A program made the position numbers and the translations under genes. 12,545 nt of DNA. Source: Verrucomicrobiales bacterium. Its GTDB lineage: Bacteria; Verrucomicrobiota; Verrucomicrobiia; Verrucomicrobiales; DEV007. Shown in pieces: positions 1 to 6,970 of the stretch. The notes beneath the pieces are model-generated. The model was given only the letters and a program-made list of their open reading frames with translations. It had not been told where the DNA came from and searched no databases. The number at the start of each line of letters is the position of its first letter. Positions within the stretch are counted from its first letter, which is position 1. The stretch covers positions 1-12,545 of the forward strand of contig JAGNMT010000054.1 in NCBI GenBank assembly GCA_017991025.1, in the 5' to 3' direction.

Positions 1-612
1 CTCGGGCTGGTGGCATTCACTCCCGACTATCGGGTGAGATCAAGACACGGAAAAATGTCTACTCCGCTGGATTCGGTTGCGGATGCCGAGTTCGCTATTC
101 GCTGGATTCGGGATGATGCAAATGAGTTGGGTATCGATGCGAACCGAATCGCAGTCGGCGGTGGATCGTCGGGCGGGCAACTAGCGGCCGCTTGCGCGGT
201 GCTGCAATCGAACACTAGTGACCAGACTGGAGGTCCGGACGCGAGTTACACACCAAACGCGCTCATCCTTTATAATCCCGTTCTGGATTTCGAAATCCCC
301 GCTATTCAAAGAAGAATCTCGCCGACTCAAATGACCAGCCTGGGGACCATCTCTCCAATTCACCAAATGAAGCAGCCGCTGCCTCCTACGATAATATTTC
401 ACGGAACTGCCGATTCGATCGTGCCCATCCGGACATCGGAAAATTTCGTCAAAAAAGCGCGGGAGCTTGGGAGCGAAACCGTGGAGCTGATTCGCTACCC
501 GGGAAAAGCGCATGAATTCTATCTCAATGGACCTGGTTCGCGAAACGGATTCAATTCAACAATGGATGAAGTGAAAGAGTTTCTTACCCGTCTCGGATGG
601 TTGAAAAAATAA
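1..612 (+). CDS. alpha/beta-hydrolase esterase (acetyl-esterase / BD-FAE-like), 5' truncated
   Basis: This is the C-terminal 203 residues of a serine esterase/lipase of the COG0657 type; the reading frame is open to the window edge, so the true start lies upstream. A GTG at position 10 is only an internal valine. Seen in the fragment: the nucleophile elbow GGSSGG with Ser about residue 57, the Asp in HGTADSIVPI (about 138) and the His in PGKAHEF (about 171), together a full Ser-Asp-His triad in family order and spacing. The opening residues (VAFTPDYR) match the strand that follows the oxyanion HGGG loop, which should lie roughly 20-25 residues before the window. Family members are usually about 280-330 residues, so roughly a third is missing. 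No signal peptide can be judged. It ends in TAA and converges on mutS with a 35-bp gap. The likely role is hydrolysis of acyl esters, possibly acetyl groups on carbohydrates; the substrate cannot be read from sequence. Confidence 0.85.
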   Translation, partial: LGLVAFTPDYRVRSRHGKMSTPLDSVADAEFAIRWIRDDANELGIDANRIAVGGGSSGGQLAAACAVLQSNTSDQTGGPDASYTPNALILYNPVLDFEIPAIQRRISPTQMTSLGTISPIHQMKQPLPPTIIFHGTADSIVPIRTSENFVKKARELGSETVELIRYPGKAHEFYLNGPGSRNGFNSTMDEVKEFLTRLGWLKK

Positions 613-647
613 CAACAACACGTCGCGAGACTTCATTCCCAGGGAAC

Positions 648-3176
648 CTAACTGAACAACAACATCTGCAAGTCATCGTCATCCTGCTCTTTGACTGACT
701 CGCCCGCGCTTTTTTCCCCCGGCACCTTTTTCTTCGGCACCTCATGCCCGGTCTCGATTTTTATCTCAGGCCCTGCGATTCCTTCCAGCCCGGCGAGAAT
801 CTCTTTTGCTCTCGCGATGATGGAGTCAGGCAGTCCCGCAAGCCGGGCGACCTGGATGCCGTAGCTTTTATCGGCGGCACCGGGAACAATCTGGCGGAGG
901 AAAATGATCTGATCATTCCACTCGCGGACGGCGATGTTGAAATTGTTCAACGCGGGTCGTGAGTCCGACAACTGGGTGAGCTCATGATAATGCGTGGCGA
1001 AGAGCGTGCGCGATTTGACCTGATCGTGAAGATGCTCCACGACGCTCCAGGCGATTGAGAGGCCGTCGTAGGTCGCCGTACCTCGCCCAATCTCGTCGAG
1101 AATGACAAGGCTTTGTCCGGTGGCATTGTTCGCGATGAGCGCGGTCTCGGTCATCTCAACCATGAAGGTGGACTGCCCTTTGGCAATGTCGTCGCTCGCT
1201 CCGACCCGGGTAAAAATACGATCCACCAGCCCGATTTCGGCGCTCTCCGCCGGAACAAAACTCCCGATCTGGGCCATCACCGTGATGAGCGCGACCTGCC
1301 GGATATAGGTTGATTTACCGGCCATGTTCGGACCGGTGATGAGCATAAAACGGTTCGTCTCCGCATCCATGCCCGTGTCATTGGGAACAAACTTCTCCTC
1401 ACCGATATTCTGATCGAGCACCGGGTGGCGTCCATTCCTGATCACGAGATTCCGCGTTTCATTAAGGAAAGGACGACAGTAACCGAAGAGCCGCGCGGTT
1501 TCGGCGAAAGCGGTGAGTACATCGATCTCAGCCAGAGCCGCCGCCGTCGTTTGAATCGCTTCGAGGTGCTCGAGCACCGTCTCGCGCAGATTGAGAAATT
1601 CCTGGTATTCGAGCGCCCGGAGCCGTTCGTCCGCCCCGAGGATCTTGTTTTCGACCTCCTTCAACTCCGGCGTGATATAACGCTCGGCATTGCTCATGGT
1701 CTGTTTGCGGGTGTATTCAGGCGGCGCTTTTTCGAGATGGCTGTTAGTGATCTCGATGAAATAACCGAAGACAGCGTTGTATTTGATCTTCAGTGAAGAG
1801 ATTCCGGTGCGATCCTGCTCGCGAGCCTGGAGGTCGGCGACCCATTGCTTGCCGTCGGTGGTGGCCCGGCGCAATTCGTCGATAGCCTCGCTGTAACCGT
1901 CGGCGAAAATGCCCCCCTCTTTCAAAGAAGCGGGGGGCTCGTCGGCGATGGATTGTCCTAACAGAGTCACCAATTCAGTAAAATCTCCAAGACGGCGTCC
2001 CAGCTCGACGGCAAGTGCTCCACCCTCAAGGGCAAACAGGTGCTCGCGAACATCGGGCACTTTGCGAAGGGACATCTCCAGAGACTTCAGGTCGCGGGCA
2101 TTACCCGATCCCTGACTGAGGCGGCTGATGGTGCGTTCGATGTCACGCACTTCACTGAAATCACGGCGGAGCGTGTTCAACAAAAAGGGCTCGCGAATGA
2201 GCGCTTCGACCATGTCCTGTCGCGCCACGAGAATCGCGAGATCGCGAATTGGATGCAGAACCCAGTGGCGCAACTTGCGGGCTCCCATCGGAGTTGAGGT
2301 CCGGTCAATCGCTCCGAGTAAAGACGACTTCACCCCGCCCGACCGGCTCGAGACGAGGTCGAGATTCGCCTGACTTGAGGCATCAATAAGCACGTAGTTC
2401 TCTGTACGATAAGCTTGAAGCGTGCGCAGATGCTTTACGCTGCGGCGCAACTGCGTCTCGACGTAGTGGAGTATCGCTCCGGCCGCGCCAATCGCAGGCA
2501 CCATTTCCGAGCAACCAAATCCATCGAGGGACTGCACCTTGAAATGTTGCTTCAGCGTGTACTCGGCCTGATCAACGAGGAAGGTGTAGGCATCGTAACG
2601 CTGGGCGTTCGGAACCAGATCAAAGGAATCCGCCTGCTCTTCTGAATAAAGTAGTTCACTCGGGCGAAGACGGGCGAGCTCGTCATCGAGTGCTTCGCGA
2701 TCCTTGAACTCCGTGACGCGGAATTCGCCGGTGGTGTGCTCAATGTATGCGAGACCGAAACGCCCTTTCGCGCGGAAGACGGCGGCCAGGTAATTGGACC
2801 GTGCCGAGTCGAGGAGATTCAGGTCGTCAATCGTCCCGGCACTGATGATCTGGCTGATGGCCCGCTCCACGATCTTCCCCGGCTGAGGCTCGGTCGTCTG
2901 CTCGGCGAGGGCGACGCGTTTTCCGGCCCGGATCAGCTTGGCGAGGTAACCTTCGGCGGCATGGTGGGGAACTCCGCACATGGGCATGCCGTTGCGCTTC
3001 GTGAGGGCGACATTGAGAATGGGCGAAGCGATCTTCGCATCGTCGAAGAACATCTCGTAAAAATCTCCGAGCCGGAAAAGGAGCAGGACATCATCGGGCA
3101 GCTCGCGCCGCATCGCCTGATACTGCACCATCATGGGCGTCATTTTGACGCCGCTGTCTGTTTCGTCTCCTGCCAT
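648..3176 (-). CDS. mutS: DNA mismatch repair protein MutS
   Basis: MutS recognises base mismatches and small loops as a dimer and, using ATP, recruits MutL to start strand-directed repair. The 842-residue length is normal for MutS1 (E. coli 853). Visible motifs: the mismatch-reading Phe-X-Glu in GDFYEMF (F39, E41), the core/lever region around SGGVKSSLLGAIDRTSTP (about 280-297), Walker A GPNMAGKST (615-623), Walker B VILDEIGRGT (691-700, D694/E695) and the ATHYHEL loop (727-733). The protein ends in Q837-M-L-L-F841, a good match to the beta-clamp binding consensus (QL-x-LF type), placed at the extreme C-terminus after a charged linker. The ATG at 3176 has only a weak GGA upstream; a second in-frame ATG (3143) begins MTPMMVQY, where the conserved domain starts. 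The phosphoesterase gene lies 51 bp upstream on the same strand, so the two may be co-transcribed. No frameshift or missing domain is seen. Confidence 0.98.
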   Translation of the reverse strand: MAGDETDSGVKMTPMMVQYQAMRRELPDDVLLLFRLGDFYEMFFDDAKIASPILNVALTKRNGMPMCGVPHHAAEGYLAKLIRAGKRVALAEQTTEPQPGKIVERAISQIISAGTIDDLNLLDSARSNYLAAVFRAKGRFGLAYIEHTTGEFRVTEFKDREALDDELARLRPSELLYSEEQADSFDLVPNAQRYDAYTFLVDQAEYTLKQHFKVQSLDGFGCSEMVPAIGAAGAILHYVETQLRRSVKHLRTLQAYRTENYVLIDASSQANLDLVSSRSGGVKSSLLGAIDRTSTPMGARKLRHWVLHPIRDLAILVARQDMVEALIREPFLLNTLRRDFSEVRDIERTISRLSQGSGNARDLKSLEMSLRKVPDVREHLFALEGGALAVELGRRLGDFTELVTLLGQSIADEPPASLKEGGIFADGYSEAIDELRRATTDGKQWVADLQAREQDRTGISSLKIKYNAVFGYFIEITNSHLEKAPPEYTRKQTMSNAERYITPELKEVENKILGADERLRALEYQEFLNLRETVLEHLEAIQTTAAALAEIDVLTAFAETARLFGYCRPFLNETRNLVIRNGRHPVLDQNIGEEKFVPNDTGMDAETNRFMLITGPNMAGKSTYIRQVALITVMAQIGSFVPAESAEIGLVDRIFTRVGASDDIAKGQSTFMVEMTETALIANNATGQSLVILDEIGRGTATYDGLSIAWSVVEHLHDQVKSRTLFATHYHELTQLSDSRPALNNFNIAVREWNDQIIFLRQIVPGAADKSYGIQVARLAGLPDSIIARAKEILAGLEGIAGPEIKIETGHEVPKKKVPGEKSAGESVKEQDDDDLQMLLFS

Positions 3177-3227
3177 CGTTCCGGAGAGGGAACTTAGAGA
3201 ATCGCCGCCGAAATGCGAGCCGGTTTC

Positions 3228-3869
3228 TTAGTCATCCCCGCTCCCGCCGCCCCCGCTAATGGAGGCTTTCCACGCACGAAAAGCCTCTTCTCTGGGCTGC
3301 ATATACTCAAGTAGCTCCGAAAAACTCACGGGACGGTAATCTGTCGCATCTACCCCGACATCCCTCGCGAGGAGTCGTGGATTGGCTGCATCCTCCGCCA
3401 TCAAACGCCCGTGGACATGCCCGTAGAGATGCCACGAACCGTGAAAAGCCTTGTCCCAGCTCCGCATCGGGTAATGATTGAGCCATATCTTGCGACCGAG
3501 ATGCTTGATCATTCCCTGATCGATCACGCGCTTGAAGAGGAGATCATAACAGGGAAGATCGTGATTTCCTCTGACAAGATTAACCTCCCGACAGTGGATG
3601 CGCTCCCGGTAGGCCTTCGCCTCCTCCAGTGAACAAAGGGAAAAATCACCGAGGATCCAGAGGACATCGTTTTTTCCGACCTGCTCGTTGATTGCCTCGA
3701 TGAGAGCGGCATCGTGACGTTGAACGGTTTCGTGCGAGACCTTGCCTCCGCCGCGAGTTGCTTCCCGCTCGCGAAGCAACTCGTCCCCGGAGAGCCAGGG
3801 CCTCTGGCAGTATTTGATGATATTGCCGTGCCCCAGATGGAGATCGGCGGTGAACCAGAGTTCGGGCAT
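3228..3869 (-). CDS. calcineurin-like metallophosphoesterase (COG4186-type)
   Basis: A 213-residue, single-domain, two-metal phosphoesterase, cytoplasmic by the absence of a signal peptide. Metal-site motifs appear in family order: D9-x-H11 in FTADLHLGH, GDFS with D75, GNHD with N102/H103, H132 in NHYPMRSW, and GHVHG with H151/H153. The form beginning WFTADLHLGHGNIIKYC is typical of the small predicted phosphoesterases grouped as COG4186, also common in phage genomes. The physiological substrate is unknown: a nucleotide or nucleic-acid phosphodiester is plausible by family, but nothing here proves it. I chose the ATG at 3869 because the conserved strand starts right after it and an AAAAGAAA stretch precedes it; the frame stays open to a TTG at 3902, which adds 11 unconserved residues. 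The tail is Gly/Asp-rich (SGGGGSGDD). It runs in the same direction as mutS, 51 bp ahead of it, and divergently from the PcfJ-like gene. Confidence 0.9.
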   Translation of the reverse strand: MPELWFTADLHLGHGNIIKYCQRPWLSGDELLREREATRGGGKVSHETVQRHDAALIEAINEQVGKNDVLWILGDFSLCSLEEAKAYRERIHCREVNLVRGNHDLPCYDLLFKRVIDQGMIKHLGRKIWLNHYPMRSWDKAFHGSWHLYGHVHGRLMAEDAANPRLLARDVGVDATDYRPVSFSELLEYMQPREEAFRAWKASISGGGGSGDD

Positions 3870-3914
3870 GATTTCTTTTCGACTCAAAATCGGGAAATCC
3901 AATCGGAAAAATCA

Positions 3915-5282
3915 ATGTTCCCGAAGCGGGCAATTGAAAATGGAACGAGGCGTCACGATCCCGTTGCAAGAAGTCCTGCGTTAGATTTTGATGACGGTCC
4001 GATGCCCCCTTCCGCACAACCAGCCGAGCCCGGCTATTCCTTCGCCAACGGCGCCCTGCACCTGGTGAAGGACTCGATAGAAATGCGCATCACCGGATCG
4101 CCCGTTCCGCGTTCCATGATGCGTCGAGGCCGTGGCTCGTGCTGGCAACCTTTCATTCCCGAGTTCCGCCTTGTCCATCCCTACCGTCCCGAAAAGGCCA
4201 GAAAGGAAAAGTCCAAAACGCCCGGTGACCAGCTCCTCTTTTCCTTTTTCGAAGAGACTCACGGCAAAGCCCCGGTTCGAGCGTTGACCCCGGCGCAAAT
4301 GCGCAAACGGGCTCTCGATCACTTCCGCTTTTCGTTGCCGAAGCCCTACGCCCGCATCCTGGAGCCGTTTCGGACCCATCAATGGCCGCTCCTCATGTTT
4401 CTGACTCACGACGCGGGTGCCTGCGAACTCGCGACTTCCAATCCGGCACTCGCTTTCATCCTCGCGCAAAAGCTGGGGTCGGATAAGGAGCTCATTTCCT
4501 CGCTGGGCTGCAGCGCTCTGCGCCAGCGGGATCTCATGGAAGTGCTCGGACTGCCCTCTCTCAACTCGGCCGTCAATCTCTTTCGAAAGATCGACCCGGC
4601 TTCCATCAGCGGGGACAACTGGCGCTCCATCGTGAGTGTCCTGGAAAAGGAATTGTCGGAGAGCAAGTCGCGGCTCAACCACCTTCCCTCGATCAACTAT
4701 GGTGTCGTCGAAATCCTTGCCCACCCCGAGGCCTCCCGGGTGGCGAGTGCCTATCTATTGAACGAGGTCGCGAACGACCGCAGTGAAAACTACCGCGGCC
4801 GGGTCGTGCACATGATCACAAGCACCCTGCGCATGCAGGAGGAAATGCGAAACGGGGCGCGCTGCAATGAGTTCGCAAGTCTCGCCCGGCTTCGGACCGT
4901 TCACGACGAGGTCGCCGAAAGCTATCGCCGCCGGGTCCGTCAATTGATCGAGGCAAACGAACTCGCCGGGCATCATTTCTTTTCCCCTCCCATCCCCGGC
5001 ATCCCCGGCCGGATCGAGCCCATCACCAGTGCCGCCGGGCTCGTCGATGAAGGGGAGGAACAGGGTAACTGCGTGGCGGGATATGCCTATCGGGTCAATG
5101 CCGGGCACACCTTCATCTATCGGGTGCTCCATCCCGAGCGGGCGACGCTTTCTATTGTCCGGAAGACGCCTTTCGGAAGCTGGGAAATCGGCGAGCTCGA
5201 AAAGCGTTTTAATACCGACACTTCGGTCGAGACCGAAGAGTTTGTCCAGGCGTGGCTTGACCGGCACCGGAAACTGGTGTGA
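3915..5282 (+). CDS. PcfJ-like domain protein
   Basis: A 455-residue protein whose C-terminal quarter resembles the PcfJ-like family, named after a gene of the Enterococcus conjugative plasmid pCF10: a DEGEEQGNCVAGY block (Cys about 386), then GHTFIYRVLHPERATLSIVRK and a tryptophan-containing strand. The family's biochemical role is unknown. The N-terminal half is basic and rich in Arg, Lys and Pro without a domain I can name; the middle looks helical (WPLLMFLTHDAG, LAFILAQKLG). No signal peptide or membrane segment. Start choice is uncertain: the frame is open back to 3714, but that part lies antisense to the phosphoesterase motifs and is not credible. ATG 3915 (weak GGAAAA upstream) gives 455 residues; ATG 4002 gives 426. 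It is divergent from the phosphoesterase, and a thioredoxin-like gene follows 61 bp downstream. The coding region is secure; the family call is from motif memory and should be checked by profile search. Confidence 0.7.
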   Translation: MFPKRAIENGTRRHDPVARSPALDFDDGPMPPSAQPAEPGYSFANGALHLVKDSIEMRITGSPVPRSMMRRGRGSCWQPFIPEFRLVHPYRPEKARKEKSKTPGDQLLFSFFEETHGKAPVRALTPAQMRKRALDHFRFSLPKPYARILEPFRTHQWPLLMFLTHDAGACELATSNPALAFILAQKLGSDKELISSLGCSALRQRDLMEVLGLPSLNSAVNLFRKIDPASISGDNWRSIVSVLEKELSESKSRLNHLPSINYGVVEILAHPEASRVASAYLLNEVANDRSENYRGRVVHMITSTLRMQEEMRNGARCNEFASLARLRTVHDEVAESYRRRVRQLIEANELAGHHFFSPPIPGIPGRIEPITSAAGLVDEGEEQGNCVAGYAYRVNAGHTFIYRVLHPERATLSIVRKTPFGSWEIGELEKRFNTDTSVETEEFVQAWLDRHRKLV

Positions 5283-5298
5283 ATCTTGAAAGGTTTCA

Positions 5299-5334
5299 GT
5301 TGGTGCTTCGTCCAACCCGGGAGACACCGGTCTC
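5299..5334 (+). other. two small inverted repeats between the PcfJ-like and thioredoxin-like genes
   Basis: GTTGG (5299-5303) can pair with CCAAC (5312-5316) over an 8-nt loop, and GAGAC (5321-5325) with GTCTC (5330-5334) over an ACCG tetraloop. The second is followed by only TTT, so neither is a convincing intrinsic terminator. The second lies about 10 nt before the thioredoxin ATG and could fold in the leader. Stems of 5 bp arise easily by chance, so this is weak. Confidence 0.25.
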
Positions 5335-5343
5335 TTTGCTCCC

Positions 5344-5691
5344 ATGAAAAAACGATTGTTCCTCCTCACCCTCCCGATCTTCGGCCTCGCGGCCCTTCTC
5401 GCGACGCCGCTTAAAGCCGAGCCCGGTTCTCTGAAGATCCTGAAATTCGAAGCCGACTGGTGTGGTGTCTGCCGGAAAATGAAACCGGTGTTTGCATCTG
5501 TCGCCAGGAGTTATCATGGCGAAGTTGCTTTCCAGTCGATCAATGTCGACGAACAGGTTTCCCTCGCTGATAGCTACAAGGTCGAGCTCCTCCCCACCTT
5601 CGTTGCGGTAAAGAATGGCAAGGTGGTCGGTCGAACGACCGGCTACATGAGTGCGGCGAAGCTGAAGAGTTTTGTCAATAAGCACAAGTGA
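5344..5691 (+). CDS. exported thioredoxin-like protein
   Basis: A 115-residue thioredoxin-fold protein with an N-terminal signal: MKKR, then a hydrophobic stretch (about 5-20) and a probable signal peptidase I site after LKA (residue 25). The mature part is about 90 residues, slightly shorter than classical thioredoxin. It has the active site DWCGVCRKMKP (C40 and C43) and the cis-proline in LLPTF (P84). The middle pair GV differs from thioredoxin's GP and is seen in many exported thioredoxin-like proteins; the redox potential cannot be inferred. It probably acts outside the cytoplasm in disulfide reduction or exchange. No Shine-Dalgarno is visible; the ATG follows a pyrimidine-rich TTTGCTCCC. 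It is co-directional with the PcfJ-like gene, and small hairpins lie in the gap between them. Two stronger hairpins follow it. It is too short to be a DsbA or TlpA protein. Confidence 0.88.
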   Translation: MKKRLFLLTLPIFGLAALLATPLKAEPGSLKILKFEADWCGVCRKMKPVFASVARSYHGEVAFQSINVDEQVSLADSYKVELLPTFVAVKNGKVVGRTTGYMSAAKLKSFVNKHK

Positions 5692-5746
5692 ACTCGTGCG
5701 GCGGCACCCGGATGGGATCAGGGGATGAACCCGACCCTGTCAGGCG

Positions 5747-5771
5747 GCTGATTCAACCCTGTTGGATCAGC
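5747..5771 (+). other. strong RNA hairpin downstream of the thioredoxin-like gene
   Basis: An 11-bp stem (5747-5757 with 5761-5771) closes a 3-nt CCT loop, with one G-U wobble (5753-5765) if read as RNA. No T-run follows, so it is not a classical terminator by itself, but it sits 2 nt before a second hairpin. It could act as a 3'-end stabiliser, part of a two-hairpin terminator, or part of a structured leader of the downstream ndpA gene. Confidence 0.5.
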
Positions 5772-5772
5772 G

Positions 5773-5797
5773 TAAATCTCTCATGATAAGGGATTTA
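5773..5797 (+). terminator. second hairpin, candidate transcription terminator
   Basis: TAAATCTCT (5773-5781) pairs with AAGGGATTTA (using 5789-5797) to give a 9-bp stem with one G-U wobble and a 7-nt loop. It is followed by T-rich sequence (TCTTTCGTGTTTC). The stem is AT-rich and the U-tract is interrupted, so terminator function is possible but not certain. Position fits termination of the thioredoxin transcript ahead of ndpA. Confidence 0.4.
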
Positions 5798-5908
5798 TCT
5801 TTCGTGTTTCGCTGTTGAAGCCGTTGGATATATCAGGATTGTTCGCGCTTAGAAGATTTGACTGCTTTACCTTTCTTCATCTTTCATTAACGTCAGTGCT
5901 CCCCGCCC

Positions 5909-6970
5909 ATGGCCCTGACCCTCAATTTTCGAAACGCCAAACTCTCCGCGATGTCCCTCGCCAAAGTGGGGAATCCGGTGCGCAGCGAGCCCTTGCAGAC
6001 CTCGCAGTCGCTCTGCCGTTTTAAGGATGAAGAGGCGGAGTTGCTGACTCATTGCTTTTTGAAGTCCTTCCGCGCTCTGGAACTGCAACAGCTCCATCAT
6101 CACACGTCCGTCGAGAGCAACGAGCTCTTCGGCTATGCCGCGTCCATCTTCGATGACAATGACACGCTCCTCGAGCAGGGGGCCAAGATTGCGAAACATC
6201 TTCACGCGAAATCGAATCATCCCAACATCAAGTCGGGCGATCTCTGTGTCGCGCTTATTGATCATGTCGGCGTTTCCGGCGAGGCGGTCCAGGCGATCAG
6301 CATCGTGAAATCGGAGAGCAAGGTGCCCTTTCTCCAGATTTCGGAGCGTGACGGCGACCTTGTCCTCACGACGGAGCATGGCATCTACCCGGACAAAATC
6401 GACAAGGGCTGTCTCATCATTAATCACGGACGGGCCGACGGCTTTTCGGTTTATCTTTTCGACAAGAGCGGGGGCAATACGCAGTTCTGGGTGCGCGATT
6501 TTATCGGGGCGAAGCCGGTAACCAACGACGATTTCCTGACAAGGCGCTATTCGGAACTCTGTGTCGCCTTTGCCGAACGGGGCCTACCGGAGAACACAAG
6601 GCAGGAGGAGCGTATGGAAGTCGCGAGCCGTGCCATGAACTACCTCAAGGAAACCGAGGAGTTCGATCTCGGAGATTTTCAAACCGCCGCCCTCGAAAAG
6701 CCGGAGCGCATCGCCCAGTTTGAGGCCTTTAAAGTTGACTACGAAGAGGAAAACGGTCAGCCCCTTCAGGAGAAGTTTTCGGTATCAAAGAAGGAAGCGG
6801 AAAAAGCGGGCAACCGACTCAAGAGCCGCATGAAGCTCGATGTCGGCGTCGAGCTGAAGTTCTCCTCGGGATTTGTTCACAAAGCCGCCAGCTTCATGGA
6901 ACGCGGGCACGATGAGGAACGCCGGATGGAGTTTGTGAAGATCTTTTATTACAAAGAGGAGCAGGTCTGA
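5909..6970 (+). CDS. nucleoid-associated protein, NdpA/YejK family
   Basis: A 353-residue protein of the 37-kDa nucleoid-associated family (NdpA, YejK in E. coli, PF04245), cytoplasmic and binding or associated with DNA in the nucleoid. Length fits (E. coli YejK is about 335). Recognisable stretches: SNELFGYAASIFDD near residues 70-84, GDLCVALIDHVGVSGEAVQAISIVKSE (about 111-137), then the KIDKGCLIINHGRADGFSVYLFDK strand-turn block, NTQFWVRDFIGAKPVTNDDFLT, and the C-terminal SSGFVHKAASFMERG region. The last residues are acidic and basic mixed. The ATG at 5909 is preceded by CCCCGCCC without a Shine-Dalgarno; a TTGACT (5858-5863) could be a -35 element but I see no good -10 partner. Its TGA (6968-6970) touches the sufD stop on the other strand. 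No functional link with SUF is implied beyond position. Confidence 0.85.
   Translation: MALTLNFRNAKLSAMSLAKVGNPVRSEPLQTSQSLCRFKDEEAELLTHCFLKSFRALELQQLHHHTSVESNELFGYAASIFDDNDTLLEQGAKIAKHLHAKSNHPNIKSGDLCVALIDHVGVSGEAVQAISIVKSESKVPFLQISERDGDLVLTTEHGIYPDKIDKGCLIINHGRADGFSVYLFDKSGGNTQFWVRDFIGAKPVTNDDFLTRRYSELCVAFAERGLPENTRQEERMEVASRAMNYLKETEEFDLGDFQTAALEKPERIAQFEAFKVDYEEENGQPLQEKFSVSKKEAEKAGNRLKSRMKLDVGVELKFSSGFVHKAASFMERGHDEERRMEFVKIFYYKEEQV

Noticed and set aside
636..646. TTCCC-A-GGGAA palindrome between the hydrolase and mutS stops
   Set aside because: A one-base centre cannot form a normal hairpin loop and no T-run follows, so it is not a terminator for the convergent pair.
3714..3914. In-frame upstream extension of the PcfJ-like reading frame
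   Set aside because: It lies antisense to the conserved metal-site motifs of the phosphoesterase gene and shows no family similarity; the real start is more likely 3915 or 4002.
3981..4724. 247-codon open frame on the - strand
   Set aside because: Antisense to the PcfJ-like gene; no motif and no start signal, consistent with a GC-rich shadow.
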